A DNA stretch of 64,000 nucleotides from Alligator mississippiensis (lineage: Eukaryota > Chordata > Crocodylia > Alligatoridae), in contig NC_081824.1 in assembly GCF_030867095.1 (NCBI RefSeq), positions 175,468,933 through 175,532,932 of the forward strand, given 5' to 3'. How positions within the stretch are numbered: the first letter of the stretch is position 1; each line of letters begins with the position of its first letter. Under the pieces are notes generated by a model. It searched no databases. It had not been told where the DNA came from and saw only the letters and a program-made list of their open reading frames with translations. Below, piece by piece: positions 1 through 12,600 of the stretch. The translations under genes and the position numbers were made by a program.

Positions 1-344
1 TTCTTTGCCAGTTTCATGAATCTGAGAGCTCTGGAGGAGGATGAGGACCAGTCTCCATGACTTACAAGATCTTGGACACTGACAGCCTTAACACTGAAGA
101 ACACTGGGAACAACTAGTGGCACATGAACCTCAGAAGAACTGCAGGCAGAGTTTAGATATATATCTACACCTCATTAACCTATACAATGGTCTGAAAAGC
201 TAACAGAAAAGGCTTTTTAGCAGAGGCATTGTTCCTTCAAATTTAGCATCCTGTCCCCAGTCATGGTCAATATGTAGTATTTCAATAGGGAAAAAAATTC
301 TCAGTGTATCTGGTCATTTGTGGAATCTGTCATTATAGGGTGCA
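1..344. other. RBKS intron 2 sequence, nothing recognised
   Basis: Non-coding sequence downstream (in transcription) of RBKS exon 2. I see no exon, no clear repeat and no RNA gene here before the GC-rich palindromic element that begins near 345. Confidence 0.5.
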
Positions 345-789
345 TTATAGGGCACATCCACACATGCAAGCACATGTGCTTGCAGCAGCTCAAATAGAAG
401 CAGTGCAAATTTGAGCCAGGGCTTCTTGCCTCAGCGCACGTACTTGGACATGCACTTTGGTATGGAGCAAATTGTGCCACTTGGGGCAAAATAACCCTGC
501 CTGGCTCCTCCCGGATCTGCAGCCAAGGGGAGCTAGAGCCTGGGGCCAGCACCTGTGCTGTCCCCAGCAGTATAAAAAGCTGCCCTGTCCTGGCCCCATC
601 CATACAAACGCTGCCCTGGCAAGTAGCTCAGGGCTACTCGCTCTCTGGAGCTTCTGGGGCCCAGCCAATTGATACCTGGGGACACTACCCCTTGTGCCAG
701 CTGAACTGCTGCAGCAGCATCCCAAATCCATTTTTAAAAATACCCCAAAATCCATGTTCTTCCACGTTTAAAACAAAAACCCACTCTAT

Positions 790-826
790 ACACACACACA
801 CATCTAGAGAGAGAGAGAGAGAGAGT
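790..826. repeat. Microsatellites (CA)n and (GA)n
   Basis: A short CA run at about 790-801 is followed, after CTAG-like spacing, by a pure GA run to about 826. Confidence 0.85.
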
Positions 827-1364
827 GTAATACATTGGGTAATGCTTTATTGGTATATTTACAATGTTAAACCAATTTGAAAGCCTACCAGTGTCTCTAT
901 CATCATGAAAAAATAAATTCTAAATACCTGTATGTGTTGATGTGTGCTTTTGGTTTTCTCCATACATGATGGGTGTGTGATGGGGGGGAATGTGGTGTTT
1001 GTAGAAAGGGGGTGAGAAGGGGTGTAGGGGAAGGTGGGTGGGTGGATGTGGAGGGATGTGGGTTGGTCTGTGGATAGGAGCGGGGCAATTGCTGGGGGCA
1101 CTGTGGGTGTGGGGGACCTTGTGTGGGGGCTGCTCAGGAGGGGTGGGCCCCTGGTCCCCACAGGGTGCAGGCCCCCTAGCACATGGAATGCCCCCACCTG
1201 CCCAGGGTCCCAGCTCCCCCCTGGAGGGCCCCAGCCCCCCTGCCCAGGGCCCATAACTAACCTTTAACAGCAGCAGCGGGGGGACCATGCACTGAGCCCA
1301 GCCTGGTTCTGCCGGCCCTGGGGCTACTCTTGCTGCCTAGCCAGGCTGGTCTTGTGGCAGCAGG

Positions 1365-1544
1365 ACCCAGTGTGGCACGCGGGGACCATGTGCCAGGCCC
1401 AGCTGGGTCCTGGGCCCCTCTGCAGCCCCACCGGGCTGGGCCCATGGTGACAGAACCCAGTGCGGCATGCGGGGACCATGTGCCAGGCCCAGCTGGGTCC
1501 TGGGCCCCCTCTGCAGCCCAGCCAGGCTGGGCCCAGATCCCTGA
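1365..1544. repeat. Tandem duplication, 90-bp unit
   Basis: Two near-identical copies with a 90-bp period. Each starts ACCCAGTG(T/C)GGCA and runs through GGGGACCATGTGCCAGGCCC and a stretch ending in GGGCCCA. It is part of the GC-rich palindromic element. Confidence 0.75.
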
Positions 1545-2822
1545 GGCTCGCTAGTTAGGGTTTGCACCAGAGTGGGTCACACGGCTCTGGGAGGCGCACA
1601 CAGGAGCCACGCCTCCCGGAGCCCTGTGACCTGCTCCGGTGCAAGGCCGGGCTAGCGAGCCACATGGGGCTGGGCCAGGTCCTCACTCCCCTGCAGGCAC
1701 AGGGAGCAGAGGCGGGAGCTGGCACTGGGCCCAGCCCATGCTGACAGGAGCCGGCGCGGCATGCAGTTTCCATGTGCCACACCGGGTCCTGCCGCATCCA
1801 GGCCTTTCCTATAGCTGCAGGACCTGGCCTGGTGCTCGGGGACTGCGTGGAGCTGAGCCAGGTCCTGCTGGCCTTGGGGCTGCTCGTGCCGCCGGGCGGT
1901 ATGAGCAGCTCCAAAGCCGGCAGGACCCAGTTCAGCTCTGTGCAGTCCCCGTGCACCGGGCCGGGCCGGGGAACATGAGCCGCCTGGGGCCGGCAGGACG
2001 CAGCTCAGCTCCACACAGTCCCCATGCACCAGACTGGGCCGGGGAGCATGAGCTGTGCAGTCCCCAGGCGGCTCATGTTCCCTGGCCAAGCCCAGAGCGT
2101 GGGGACCGCGTGGAGCTGAGCTGCGTCCTGCCGGCCCCAGGTGGCTCATGTTCCCCAGCCTGGCACGAGCAGCTGCAGGGCCAGCAGGACCCGGCTCGGC
2201 TCCACGCGGCACGCCAAGCCAGGTCCTGCAGCTATAGGAAGGGCCTGGCCATGGCAGGACCTGGCGCGGCACGTGGGAACTGCATGCCGCGCTAGCTCCT
2301 GTCAGCATGTGCCGGGCCCCAGGGCCGGTTCCTGCCTCTGCCCCCTGTGCCTGTGGGGGGGTGAGGACCTGGCCCAGACCCATGTGGCTTGCTAGTCCGG
2401 CTTTGCACTGGAATGGGTCACAGGGCTCCGGGAGGCATGGCTCCCGTGTGCACCTCCCAGAGCCGTGGGACCCACTCTGGTGCAAAGCCGGACTAGCAAG
2501 CCACAGGGATCTGGACCAGGTCCTCACTCCCTGCAGCCCCAGGAACAGGCCCCACCCCCTGCCACTCTTCAACCCCCCCAACTCCTCCTGCCACCCCCCC
2601 CGACACCCATGAACTCCCCTACCCCTCACCCCAACTTACCTTGGACAGCGCCAGAGGCAGCAGGAACACCAAAGGGACACTGTGGCCAAACCAGAGCATC
2701 TCTTTTGGAGGACTGGCTACGGGCAAGGTCTTGAACCGCGCCTTGCTCCACTCTATTGTGGAGCGGTTTTTGGTTTTTTTTTGCAAGTTTGCAATGCAGG
2801 GAACATTTTTTCATTCCCACAT

Positions 2823-2870
2823 GTGCCTGTTGCCCAGCCTTAAAGGGGTTTGAGGTGGGGCAACAGGCAC
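2823..2870. repeat. Hairpin-forming inverted repeat
   Basis: GTGCCTGTTGCCC at 2823-2835 is mirrored by GGGGCAACAGGCAC at 2857-2870 around a 21-bp loop. It lies just inside the right end of the palindromic element, so it is probably part of its subterminal structure. Confidence 0.65.
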
Positions 2871-2900
2871 GTGTCCACTCTTCTGGACGTGCCCATAAAG

Positions 2901-3724
<824 letters not shown>

Positions 3725-5867
3725 TTACTGACATTAGTAATCAATAAGGCAAAATTCTTCACAATAAGCACTATACTAATGCAATCCCAAATGGGTTCAA
3801 CATTCAAGCCAGGGCTGAAACAAACAGCAGTGATACCTATGGTAGCCTTTCATTTCCTGAATTCCAAAACTTAAAAGATTTGAGAGATCAACCCATTTCT
3901 GTACTCCATTTAGTACTTATCCCCCATCAGACATTATCCAATTTTGTTTTACATTGCTATGCAGAGGGACAGGCTTTCTGTTCTGTGGGTCTGTGTTTTT
4001 AAACAGAGCCTAACTAGCAAAGTGAGGTTCTCATCCACAGAGGGGGTTCAATACAAAGTAAAATTATATTACTAAAATCAACAAAACTGTTAGAATATTT
4101 TAACCTGACATTCATCTTAAATTTCCAGACTATTAATCTAATCTCAAACTGCATCACATTTTACTTCCTCAGAACACCCTTAGTAATTTTTCTCCCATCA
4201 TGGCATTCAAAACTGTCAGAGAGGTATAAATCATCATAACATACCCCCTCCCTTCATCTGTCATTCAGATGCAATGTACACATTGAGCTTTTTAAATCTT
4301 CCGTTATAAATCAGACCTTGCAATTCCCTAATCATTTTTGTTGTGCTCTGAATATCCTCTAGTTACATTTACATCTTTCTGGGGATGGGTGTCCAGAACC
4401 GAGGGCACCTGTACAAGTGCAGACTCCTCAGAGTTGTATTCAAGAGAGTCTGGTTTAATTTTATTTTGCAAAGACTTCTATTTTGTTAACCCTATCAGAT
4501 CTTTTCATGCAATGTCAAAAGAGAAGAAAAAAAAATCTCCCTCCACAAACAACCTCTACTTTTGTGTAGAAAAATTCACCTGAAATGAAGGACTAGTCTC
4601 CTTTTGTTAATTGCATTATAAATAAATACAGTCTAGAAAGGCTCCATCTCTACAGGGAAAGGTTTGGTTAAATTACTACCCAAAGTTCTGCCTCTTTATG
4701 GCAATGAATTCCAAACACAAGATATAAAAATAGAACATCCTTTACCCTCCTCAACTACAAGAGACACACTCAGCACCAGTGGGGAAGGAGCGTCTCCTGT
4801 CACACAACAGCAGCCCGTCTAGCTGACAGCACACTGGCCCTGACAGGCTCCAAACGATAGTCTAAAGCCTGATGGCAAAAATATTCTTAAAGAAGGGAAA
4901 CTATGATGCAGGGAAAGGGGATTTCAGCACTTTTGCAAGAATGCAAAGAGCCCTTGCCAAAGAAGAAGAATACCTGTGCCTCGATGTATAATTGCAGAGC
5001 ATTAAAAGATATTCAGCTGAGTAGATCTCACAGCTGGCTGGGACGCTGCTCACCCTCCAATCTGAAAAAAAGGTGACCTGTGAAGTGGTACAGATTTTGT
5101 ACCAACAGCTCTTTCCTAAGTAGCTCTTGCAAAGGTCATGGAACCTACCCATTTTATGTTTTGAATTTATGTTGTACCTGCTATGGAAGTGATGTAGGGT
5201 CCCTGTTTCACTCCTGATATAATTACTTGGAGCAACTGGGCATGGTAGCATTCTATTCAGTGGGACGCAAAAAATACAGGGCCTGTCACTTGTGTCACTG
5301 TACACTGAGAGACCAGAAAGAGTCATGGATGCAACTACACTCTGAACCCCAACACAGATTTCCACAGAGGTAGGGTGGAAAAAATGGGCTTAAGGGTGGA
5401 AGGGCTACAGCTATTTTAAGCAAAAAAATACTGATTTAAAAAAATAAATAAATCACAGCATGCGTTATACCGAGTTGAAAAAGTCAGCATGTACAACCAA
5501 TTACCACACAGTAGTATCTGACAGACTGCAGTGTTTCTCTGTACTTAGAAGAGGGACTAACGACAAGAAATCAAATATCGCTGTACAGCAAATGTGGGGA
5601 AATGCTGACTTTTAATGGCAACTGCTATAATTCATTGCAACATGCACTAATTTATGTCACTGGAACAATACCTCGCAGGGACCCAAAATATCGATGGCCG
5701 TGGAATGGAGCTTTGTCTGCATTTTGCAGCTTTCAGTGAGGCTCCCCTTCAGGTAGCATTATAGCTTCATTGCCTGCATGCCTACATGTCATTGGTAGCA
5801 AGCAGTCCTTTCACTCACCTTTGATAATAAATAATTATAATACCAGCACCTCACTCCTCTATGGTTC

Positions 5868-6005
5868 TTTTCACCAGTAGATCCCAGAGCACATTATAAA
5901 AGGAAGGAAGCATCCTTATTTTACAGAATCAACTGCCTGAGAACTCCCAGCTGGCCAGCAGCAGAGGCAAGACAGAGGAACCCCAACCTCCTGAGTGGCA
6001 GCACA
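5868..6005 (+). repeat. MIR-like SINE relic
   Basis: The sequence follows the MIR pattern: ATCCCAGAGCACATTATAAA, then CATCCTTATTTTACAGAATC, then a segment resembling the CAGCTGGCCAGCAGCAGAGG tail region and an ending like CCTCCTGAGTGGCA. The copy is diverged and its ends are unclear. I assigned it by recalled consensus, not by alignment. Confidence 0.55.
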
Positions 6006-6023
6006 GTGTTTGGTTCACTAGTT

Positions 6024-6316
6024 CAGTGGTTGTTAACTTTCTTGGACTTGAGGCACCCCTCCATAGCTTTTGTGAATTGAATGGCACCCAATTTCAAAAT
6101 CGAATTTATATATTACAGTGCTCACCTACTTGCAGAGAAGCTGAACAGTGAGGGTGGGGAATGGTCCAGGCAGGGACAAACCCGAGCCTAGTTTATCTAC
6201 TTATCTTGATATCTGTTATTTCCTCAAACCTCACTTAACTCCTCAAACCTTGCGGCACCCTTCAAAGGATCTGGAGGTACCCCAGGGTGCCCTGGCACCC
6301 TGGTTAAGAATCACTA
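6024..6316. mobile_element. Short non-autonomous hAT-like element (293 bp)
   Basis: The ends are inverted: CAGTGGTTGTTAAC at 6024 and GGTTAAGAATCACTA ending at 6316, the CAGTGGTTCTTAAC-type terminus known from hAT elements. Flanking 8-mers CACTAGTT (6016-6023) and TGCTAGAT (6317-6324) agree at 5 of 8 positions and keep the CTAG core. The internal phrases GAGGCACCCCTCCATAG and GCACCCTTCAAAGGATCTGG also look mirrored. No coding capacity. Confidence 0.7.
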
Positions 6317-8929
6317 TGCTAGATCATGCTGTCCCACACCTGCTGATATTAGATAAAGAAAGTGTGCATCAAGTGCTGATTCCTCTGCTTTTCTGAACAG
6401 ACTTCCTGGAGATTGGGATTTATGCTAGACATAATTAGGCTCAACCAAAACCAACAACTTCACAGCAGAAGTCAGCTAGTAGCCTTGGTCTTTGAGTTCA
6501 TGCACACTTTACAAGAAGCAGATTCACATGCATCTTCCAGGTTTAATAGTGACTCTTGTCTCAGGCCATGACTATAAAAGGAGAGCTGCCCTAATTTAGG
6601 AAGCCAACCTCAAAGCAAAAGCTTAAAAGTAAGATTCACATAAGGTGGGCACAAACAAACAGCTGAACAAGGATGAGATTACACACCAGATTTTACCCAG
6701 AATTAAATTTCCCAAGTTAAGGGAGATTTGCCTTGGTTCAAGGAGTTGATTTATACAGCCACACCTTTTTTCTTCTTTGGGACTGCTGGTGTTGTTCTTC
6801 TGGGATAGCCTACATGTGTGTCCATGGCCTCAATCAGGCCTGTGCAAATACATACAGTTCCAAAGGAGGCAACTGAATTGTGCGACTATGAAACCAGGGT
6901 ATGTAAGGTAAGAATCCAGGCCTCAGCACTGGAAGCAGCATGGAATAACAAGTGCCTGCAGGAAGCAAACAGCTTGCTGGAGATGAGAAGATAACGTCGA
7001 TGAAAGTGTGCAGAGTGGAGATCAAAAATCAAGTTAGAACAGCAAATTACAATTAGGCAATTTTACAAACAGGCCAGAAGATTAGACAAAAATATTCAAC
7101 AAGTTCTAAGCAATTCAATGTAAACAAAACAAAAAATCTCATTTTATTTTTAAAGGATTAGTGATCATTGAGAACAATCCCTTACTCTAAATTGTATTCT
7201 TATCCTGTGTATTAGATACATTCACAGCACTGATCTATAAATAGATCTGGAGGTTTCACTTTTACTGAAACAGGTATTCAATCAAAAGAAACATTGTTCT
7301 ATTGTGATGCTATTATCCTGTCATTTAATTCTGCAATGATCAGTAATTACTGAATTTTGATTTGCATCAGGCAATTTCAACAAGCATTTCAGGCTTCTGT
7401 TATGAACAGGCAATGATGAGTAATCTGTATGATTAAGGAACCATATGAGTTCTTGGTTTATTGATGGTGCCACAAAGAATACTCATAATAGCCTAAAAGT
7501 GATTGAACAGCTAACGCTACTCAAAAACTAGGCTAAACAAGTGAATTAGAAAAACTGTCACACTGACTTTCGGAACTGTTACATAAAATGTTTTGTAAAG
7601 CCATTTACAACTTTGACGTAACTTGAAAACATTCAATTAGATAGCAAATTGGTTTGAATGGTAGACTGGGAACAGGCTACATCTCCAGCCTCTGGAGCAA
7701 TTTCTGTTTAGCTCTGTCAAGAATACATACAAACCGCACACCAACTATGTAATGAAGTCTTGTGTGTCACAGATTATACAGACCTGCTTTGACATGTATT
7801 TTCTGTATTTATTAAATAGGAAATAAAATTATTACATATATAATATGTAACTGTGTTTCACAAATCTAATAATGGTATGACTTTATGTTTACAGAGCACT
7901 TTTCATGCTGGAAGAGCCCCAAAGGCTTTAAAGCTACAAATAAAAGAACCAGTTCACTCATCACTGAGCCTATTCTTGGCTAAGAAACTGGAGGTGTTTA
8001 ATAATGCAGAGCAACAAAACACACTTTTGGAGACAAGGCAAAGAATATCTGTATCCAACTGGAACTCTAGGATTAAGCAGAATAAAAGTGTACCCAGTGG
8101 AATGTAGCCAGTGCAAGGGCTCCAACTCTCTTTTCTACTACGTAAAGTGCCATGAGATTTAAATCGGCTGGCATTTTTTTTCAGATAAAATATCTGATGA
8201 AAAATAGCACAGCAAACATTAACAGAGCCCCCTAATACCTTGCTGGGGCACTGGTTCAATACTGACTCAGAGAGGAAAGTGCTACCTCTTCAGTCATGTT
8301 GTTTTCCACAGTATTCTGGATTTTCTTTGAAGATCTCCTTTACAAGAAGCAGTGAGATGATCATTGCGAGAGACGGAAGGAGAAAGCAGGGGAAAATGTA
8401 TATTTGCAGTGTTTGCATAAACCATTTTTTTAAATTCATCAAGCTGCACAATTTTTACTTCCAAATAAAGCTGGAAGATTAATTAGCTAATGTGTGTTTA
8501 GTGCCTTCAACACGCAAGTGCTATCCATTAAGTATTATTAAATAAATTAGTACAGTACACAGCTTTTCAGTTGTGCTGAGGAAAAAATCCCTGTTGAATA
8601 GCAATACTTTTTTGAAAAACGACTAACTTGTTTGTATGTTTGAGAGGGAAAGAGTGCAAAAGGCTGGAAAACACTTAACAAGCTTTTTTTTCTAAAAAAC
8701 AAAAAATGATCACCAGCATCTCACACAGGAAAATAGAATTTGCATGACCAATTAGATCTTCCATTATTTAAATGAAACACCAATTGTGCAGTGTCCCACA
8801 CCCTTCCCACCCCCCAAAAAATTCAGGCATTCTCCTTGAGTAAGAAAGGGAGAAAGGGACTAATAGTGGTTAGTCAACTGACAAGCCATGAGTCCTATTT
8901 ATTAGGCTATTACCTTCTTGCTGCATTTG

Positions 8930-9045
8930 CTTACAGACACAGACTAGGAAGCACCTTTGGGGCAGGGACTGCCTTTGCTGTATATTTGTAAACTGCCTAG
9001 CACAATGGGGAATTGGCCTCTAGGAACCACTTCAATATAAATAAC
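8930..9045 (+). repeat. Ancient interspersed repeat tail
   Basis: The segment carries GGGGCAGGGACTGCCTTTGC, then TGTAAACTGCCTAGCACAATG and GGCCTCTAGGAACCA. A copy of the same pattern in the opposite orientation lies at about 43205-43310. I recognise it as a common amniote repeat tail (CR1-L3 or MIR type) but cannot name the family. Confidence 0.5.
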
Positions 9046-9490
9046 AGAACAAGTAGATAGGCAGAATTTAAAAGTATGGTGTTAGCAGTAATACAATAGC
9101 TAGAATCTAGTCCTAACTCTGCTCCTTCAAGGCACTCTGATGGAGCAAAAGGAACAAATTGGGCTGTATCCTCCCTACTTGGAATTCCCCATCATGGGGT
9201 GAACCAGATTAGACTCAGCATAGCAGCTTTTTCCCAGGGTAGTTCAGAGCTCCACTAGGTTAAGCACTGCACAAGCAAATAGGAAGACACAGTCCTGTCC
9301 CCTAATGAAAAATAGCCCAATAATGGCAAAAGACCCAGCACCTTGTGTTTTGAGTACCTCAGTTTCAAAAGACCTGAAGAGGAGTTTTGAGGGTTGGAGG
9401 TTTTTTTCTTTGCCTTCTTCTGTGGTATGAGTCATGCTCCACTTCCTAGGAACATCTGAGCATATTTTACCTACTAAGTTCCCTGACTTC

Positions 9491-9531
9491 AGTGGTCGAG
9501 GCACTGGTGCCAAAGTGGTCGAGGCACTGGT
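9491..9531. repeat. Short tandem duplication, 18 bp x 2
   Basis: AGTGGTCGAGGCACTGGT occurs at 9491-9508 and again, exactly, at 9514-9531 with a 23-bp period. Confidence 0.85.
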
Positions 9532-9574
9532 TTGCTCTTCAACTGAGTGCTTTTTGGATGTGATGCGTGAGAAG

Positions 9575-9675
9575 GGTCAGAGTAGGTCTTCTTGTAGACC
9601 CTTTTGAACTGTGAATGCAGGGGACTAAATTTGATGGCCTGGAAGGTCAGTGCCAGGCATTATGTTTCTATGAGA
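9575..9675 (+). repeat. Diverged CR1-like 3' tail
   Basis: Contains GGACTAAATTTGATGGCCTG followed by GAAGGTCAGTGCCAGGCATT and TTTCTATGAGA, the order seen in CR1 3' ends (GGACT..GATGACC.. GGTCCCTTCCAGGC.. TTCTATGA). Much diverged. Confidence 0.45.
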
Positions 9676-12600
9676 ATGTGCTGTAGGAAACAATCGTTTG
9701 TCAGCCAGAATGTAGAGAAAGGGATGACAATTCTTTTCAAAATCCAATTACTATGATCCATTCTTGTCTTATCCCTTTAAATAATCTGCCATCCACACTT
9801 TACAGAACAATTAAGAGTTTCCCTATGCCTATGGTGTGGGGGGATTAGGGATTTCTGTTCAGCGTCTCCAGGTACCCTGATGCAGTCATTAAACTTTTGA
9901 CTCTACCTTAAAGCCCTGCACTTTCATTTGGTCTCCAGTAAGCAACCCCAGTTTATTTGGCTTTCTTAGACTTGGCTGACATTATTCATTGTGGGTAGGC
10001 TTTTTGGGAGATCCTCCCACTACAAACTGGAAAACAAATTAGCTACAATCTTATACTTACATTAAATTTATTAAGGGTGAAATCCATTACATGCACAAGA
10101 CGGTGCAAGCCTATGCAAAACTTTAATTTGCTTTTGGTTCTTAAAACTAGGCCCAAGTAGAATTTAAATGAAGCTTAGATGTTGTCAGCCCTCTATGCAG
10201 ATGTGATCATCACTCAGAAAGATCTGAAAGATTGCAGGGGAAAAAAATCCCAAGGTAATTTGCTTCACAGTACATTTTCTCCACAAATGTAATGCCCTTA
10301 GACATTTTCAGAAGTGTGCCATGGTGGTACTTACGTGAAAAGAGGATGCCACCAGAGGCCAAAATTCCTAGATTATAATAAGAATGCTCAACATTCAAAA
10401 CAAAAATAATTATTTATTTGATTAACTGCAAAAAAGAACCCCCCCAAACAAACCAACAAACCTTTGCTATGAAAAGCAAACTACTACTTTGCCTTATACA
10501 ACTACTAATCAACATTTTTGAAGTGGGTAGGCACAGCATTGATGCTATCAGAACATGTGGAATGTCTAAGCGTTCTGAAGTCAAGGCTACAGGAGTCCTT
10601 TTTTTTTAAATTTCCTATGTACAAATGTTTAAGACTCAGCAAACATTCCATTACTCTTACCAAACATCAATCCTGTATTTAAAAAAAAAACTGTGGAAAT
10701 TTTCAAAATTACCATTCTATTTCCCTCCCATGTTGTTGTTCAATGTCGTCTCTGGCGATTACATTATTTTTAGAACTGCAATTATGTTATTTTTTAAAGT
10801 GGATCTGATTGCAGTCTTAGCACAGAGCACCTCTTAGATATATCCAGTTTGCCCAGCATTGAAGGAGACTGCCTGCCTGCTTCTATGTTGTGAAGAATAT
10901 TATACTATGATAGAATATTAAGGTTAGACTGGAAAAAGCCCCAGACAACACACCCAAACACTAATCTTTATGCCCTGAAGGACAAATTAAGGGAAATGAG
11001 ATATATTTGGGCATGAACGTATTCTAAAATAATTTAAGAGGTGATTTAATGGTAAATATGTTAGAAAGTAGGAACAATGTGTTTGGTGGTTGTTAGGATT
11101 CCTACAAATGAGGATTCCTGCTTTGTATTCCCTTCTCTATTTTAGCTGTGTTTTATGATCTGGTTACCTCCTTGAAACACTCTACAGCCCAGTTTCACTA
11201 CCATTAAACAATCGTTACAGACCACAAGTAAACACTTACAAAACACAGCAGCAAATACCAAGGATATTTTGACAATATTTGTTCTTAGAGATTCTTAGAT
11301 GAAAGGTACTATTTAATTATTAAATATGGAGTGGGGGCTTATACATACTCGACTGCTTTAGTATAAAATTTTGTCATGTAAATCTTGTTTCCACTTTTTC
11401 CACTATCCAGCTCTTTAAAATCAAGGCTGAAAATTAAACACATGGTTAAGTATCTCGAATTTCCACAAAAAACACATTTTGTTTTATGAAAGTTACAATC
11501 TGTAGTTACAAAACCAAGATGCTGTCACTACCTAGTCATCTACTTCAAAAAACTAAGATTAGTAGGAGGAAATATGGCTCATTGCAAATATTAATCATTT
11601 TCTCCAATGACTTGCTGCTCTGAAATTATCAACGCAACACAGGGAGGATTCTGATGAGTGTATATTTCATTAGGCTCAGCTGAAGAGTACTTTTAAAGGG
11701 TCTACATCTAAATTGTAAATTACTAGACTGAACAATTTTTAGTTCAGATTATATTCAATCAACACATTAAAGGGATAATAAAGGATAATTAACCTATTTA
11801 AGTAAAGACTACCAAACTCTTAACATCTCCACTAGAAAAGAAACTAGCCCATCTTTGACTCAGTAGTGAGAAGAAAGCTGTCTTTGATAATTATTTCATA
11901 CTGTTGCATGTGGTCTCTCAAAGTCTAGGCCTGGAATTACTTCACTCCAGAATAAATGCAATGGGATAGTATCCATTACCAAAATGGGAATACCATGACA
12001 AAAAATCACCCGCCTCTGACAAGCAGGAAGCTTTTCTAGCTGAGTCCTTTTAATTTCTTCACTATCAAAGCTTCAATTAAAAAAGATTATATTCTTAGCC
12101 CTCAGAACGCCAAAGATAACCCTTAAATCTGGAAGTCATATAAATCAATGCAACAGTGCCTTGTGAGGCCTGCTAACAGAAGTCTGAAGGTCTCAGTTCA
12201 GGACTAGGATTTTTCCAAACTCCAGTAAAGCAAAAACTGGCCAGGTCTTGATTGTTTTCACAGCTTCTATGTAGAACATTACAGGCAACAGTGAAACTGA
12301 AAAGAAACAGGCTAGTTTCACTCTCTTGCTTTACTGGATAACATCATGAGCAACAGTGATAACAGGCATATATTAATGCTGTTCACCACAACGAAGGAAG
12401 CCTTGTCCCTTTAGGTGGGGCTTCTCACATAAGCATCAAACCAAAATCAGTCACACCCTGCCCCTCCTTGCCTTTTCAATCCACTTTTTGACAGGCAGGT
12501 TTAGTTCTTTCCCTGCTAGGTATCTGTTAAAACTATTAAAGCTATAGGTGTATGAATGCACAGGGGAGAGGATGGCTAGGATAACAAGAGATGAAGGCTT

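Larger units (their letters stand above)
345..2900. repeat. GC-rich palindromic repeat element, about 2.5 kb
   Basis: The ends look like degenerate terminal inverted repeats: TTATAGGGCACATCCA at about 345-360, mirrored by TGGACGTGCCCATAAAG at about 2884-2900. The body (about 1250-2640) is GC-rich and largely self-complementary about a centre near 2050. Blocks around 1560-1830 (a box near TTTGCACCAGAGTGGGTCAC, then CTATAGCTGCAGGACC) recur in reverse complement around 2230-2490. A 90-bp tandem duplication lies at about 1365-1544. There are short (CA)n and (GA)n runs at 790-826. I infer a non-autonomous DNA-transposon-like foldback element. No target duplication could be fixed, so the limits are approximate. 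It explains the long reading frames on both strands here. Confidence 0.5.

Noticed and set aside
1639..2629. Overlapping long reading frames on both strands (218 and 325 codons)
   Set aside because: They arise from a GC-rich self-complementary repeat with few stop codons in any frame. Composition is Ala/Gly/Pro/Arg-rich and there is no domain.
4901..5365. 154-codon minus-strand frame in RBKS intron 1
   Set aside because: No recognisable family, Ser/Cys-rich mixed composition, no credible splice sites, and an AT-rich intronic setting.
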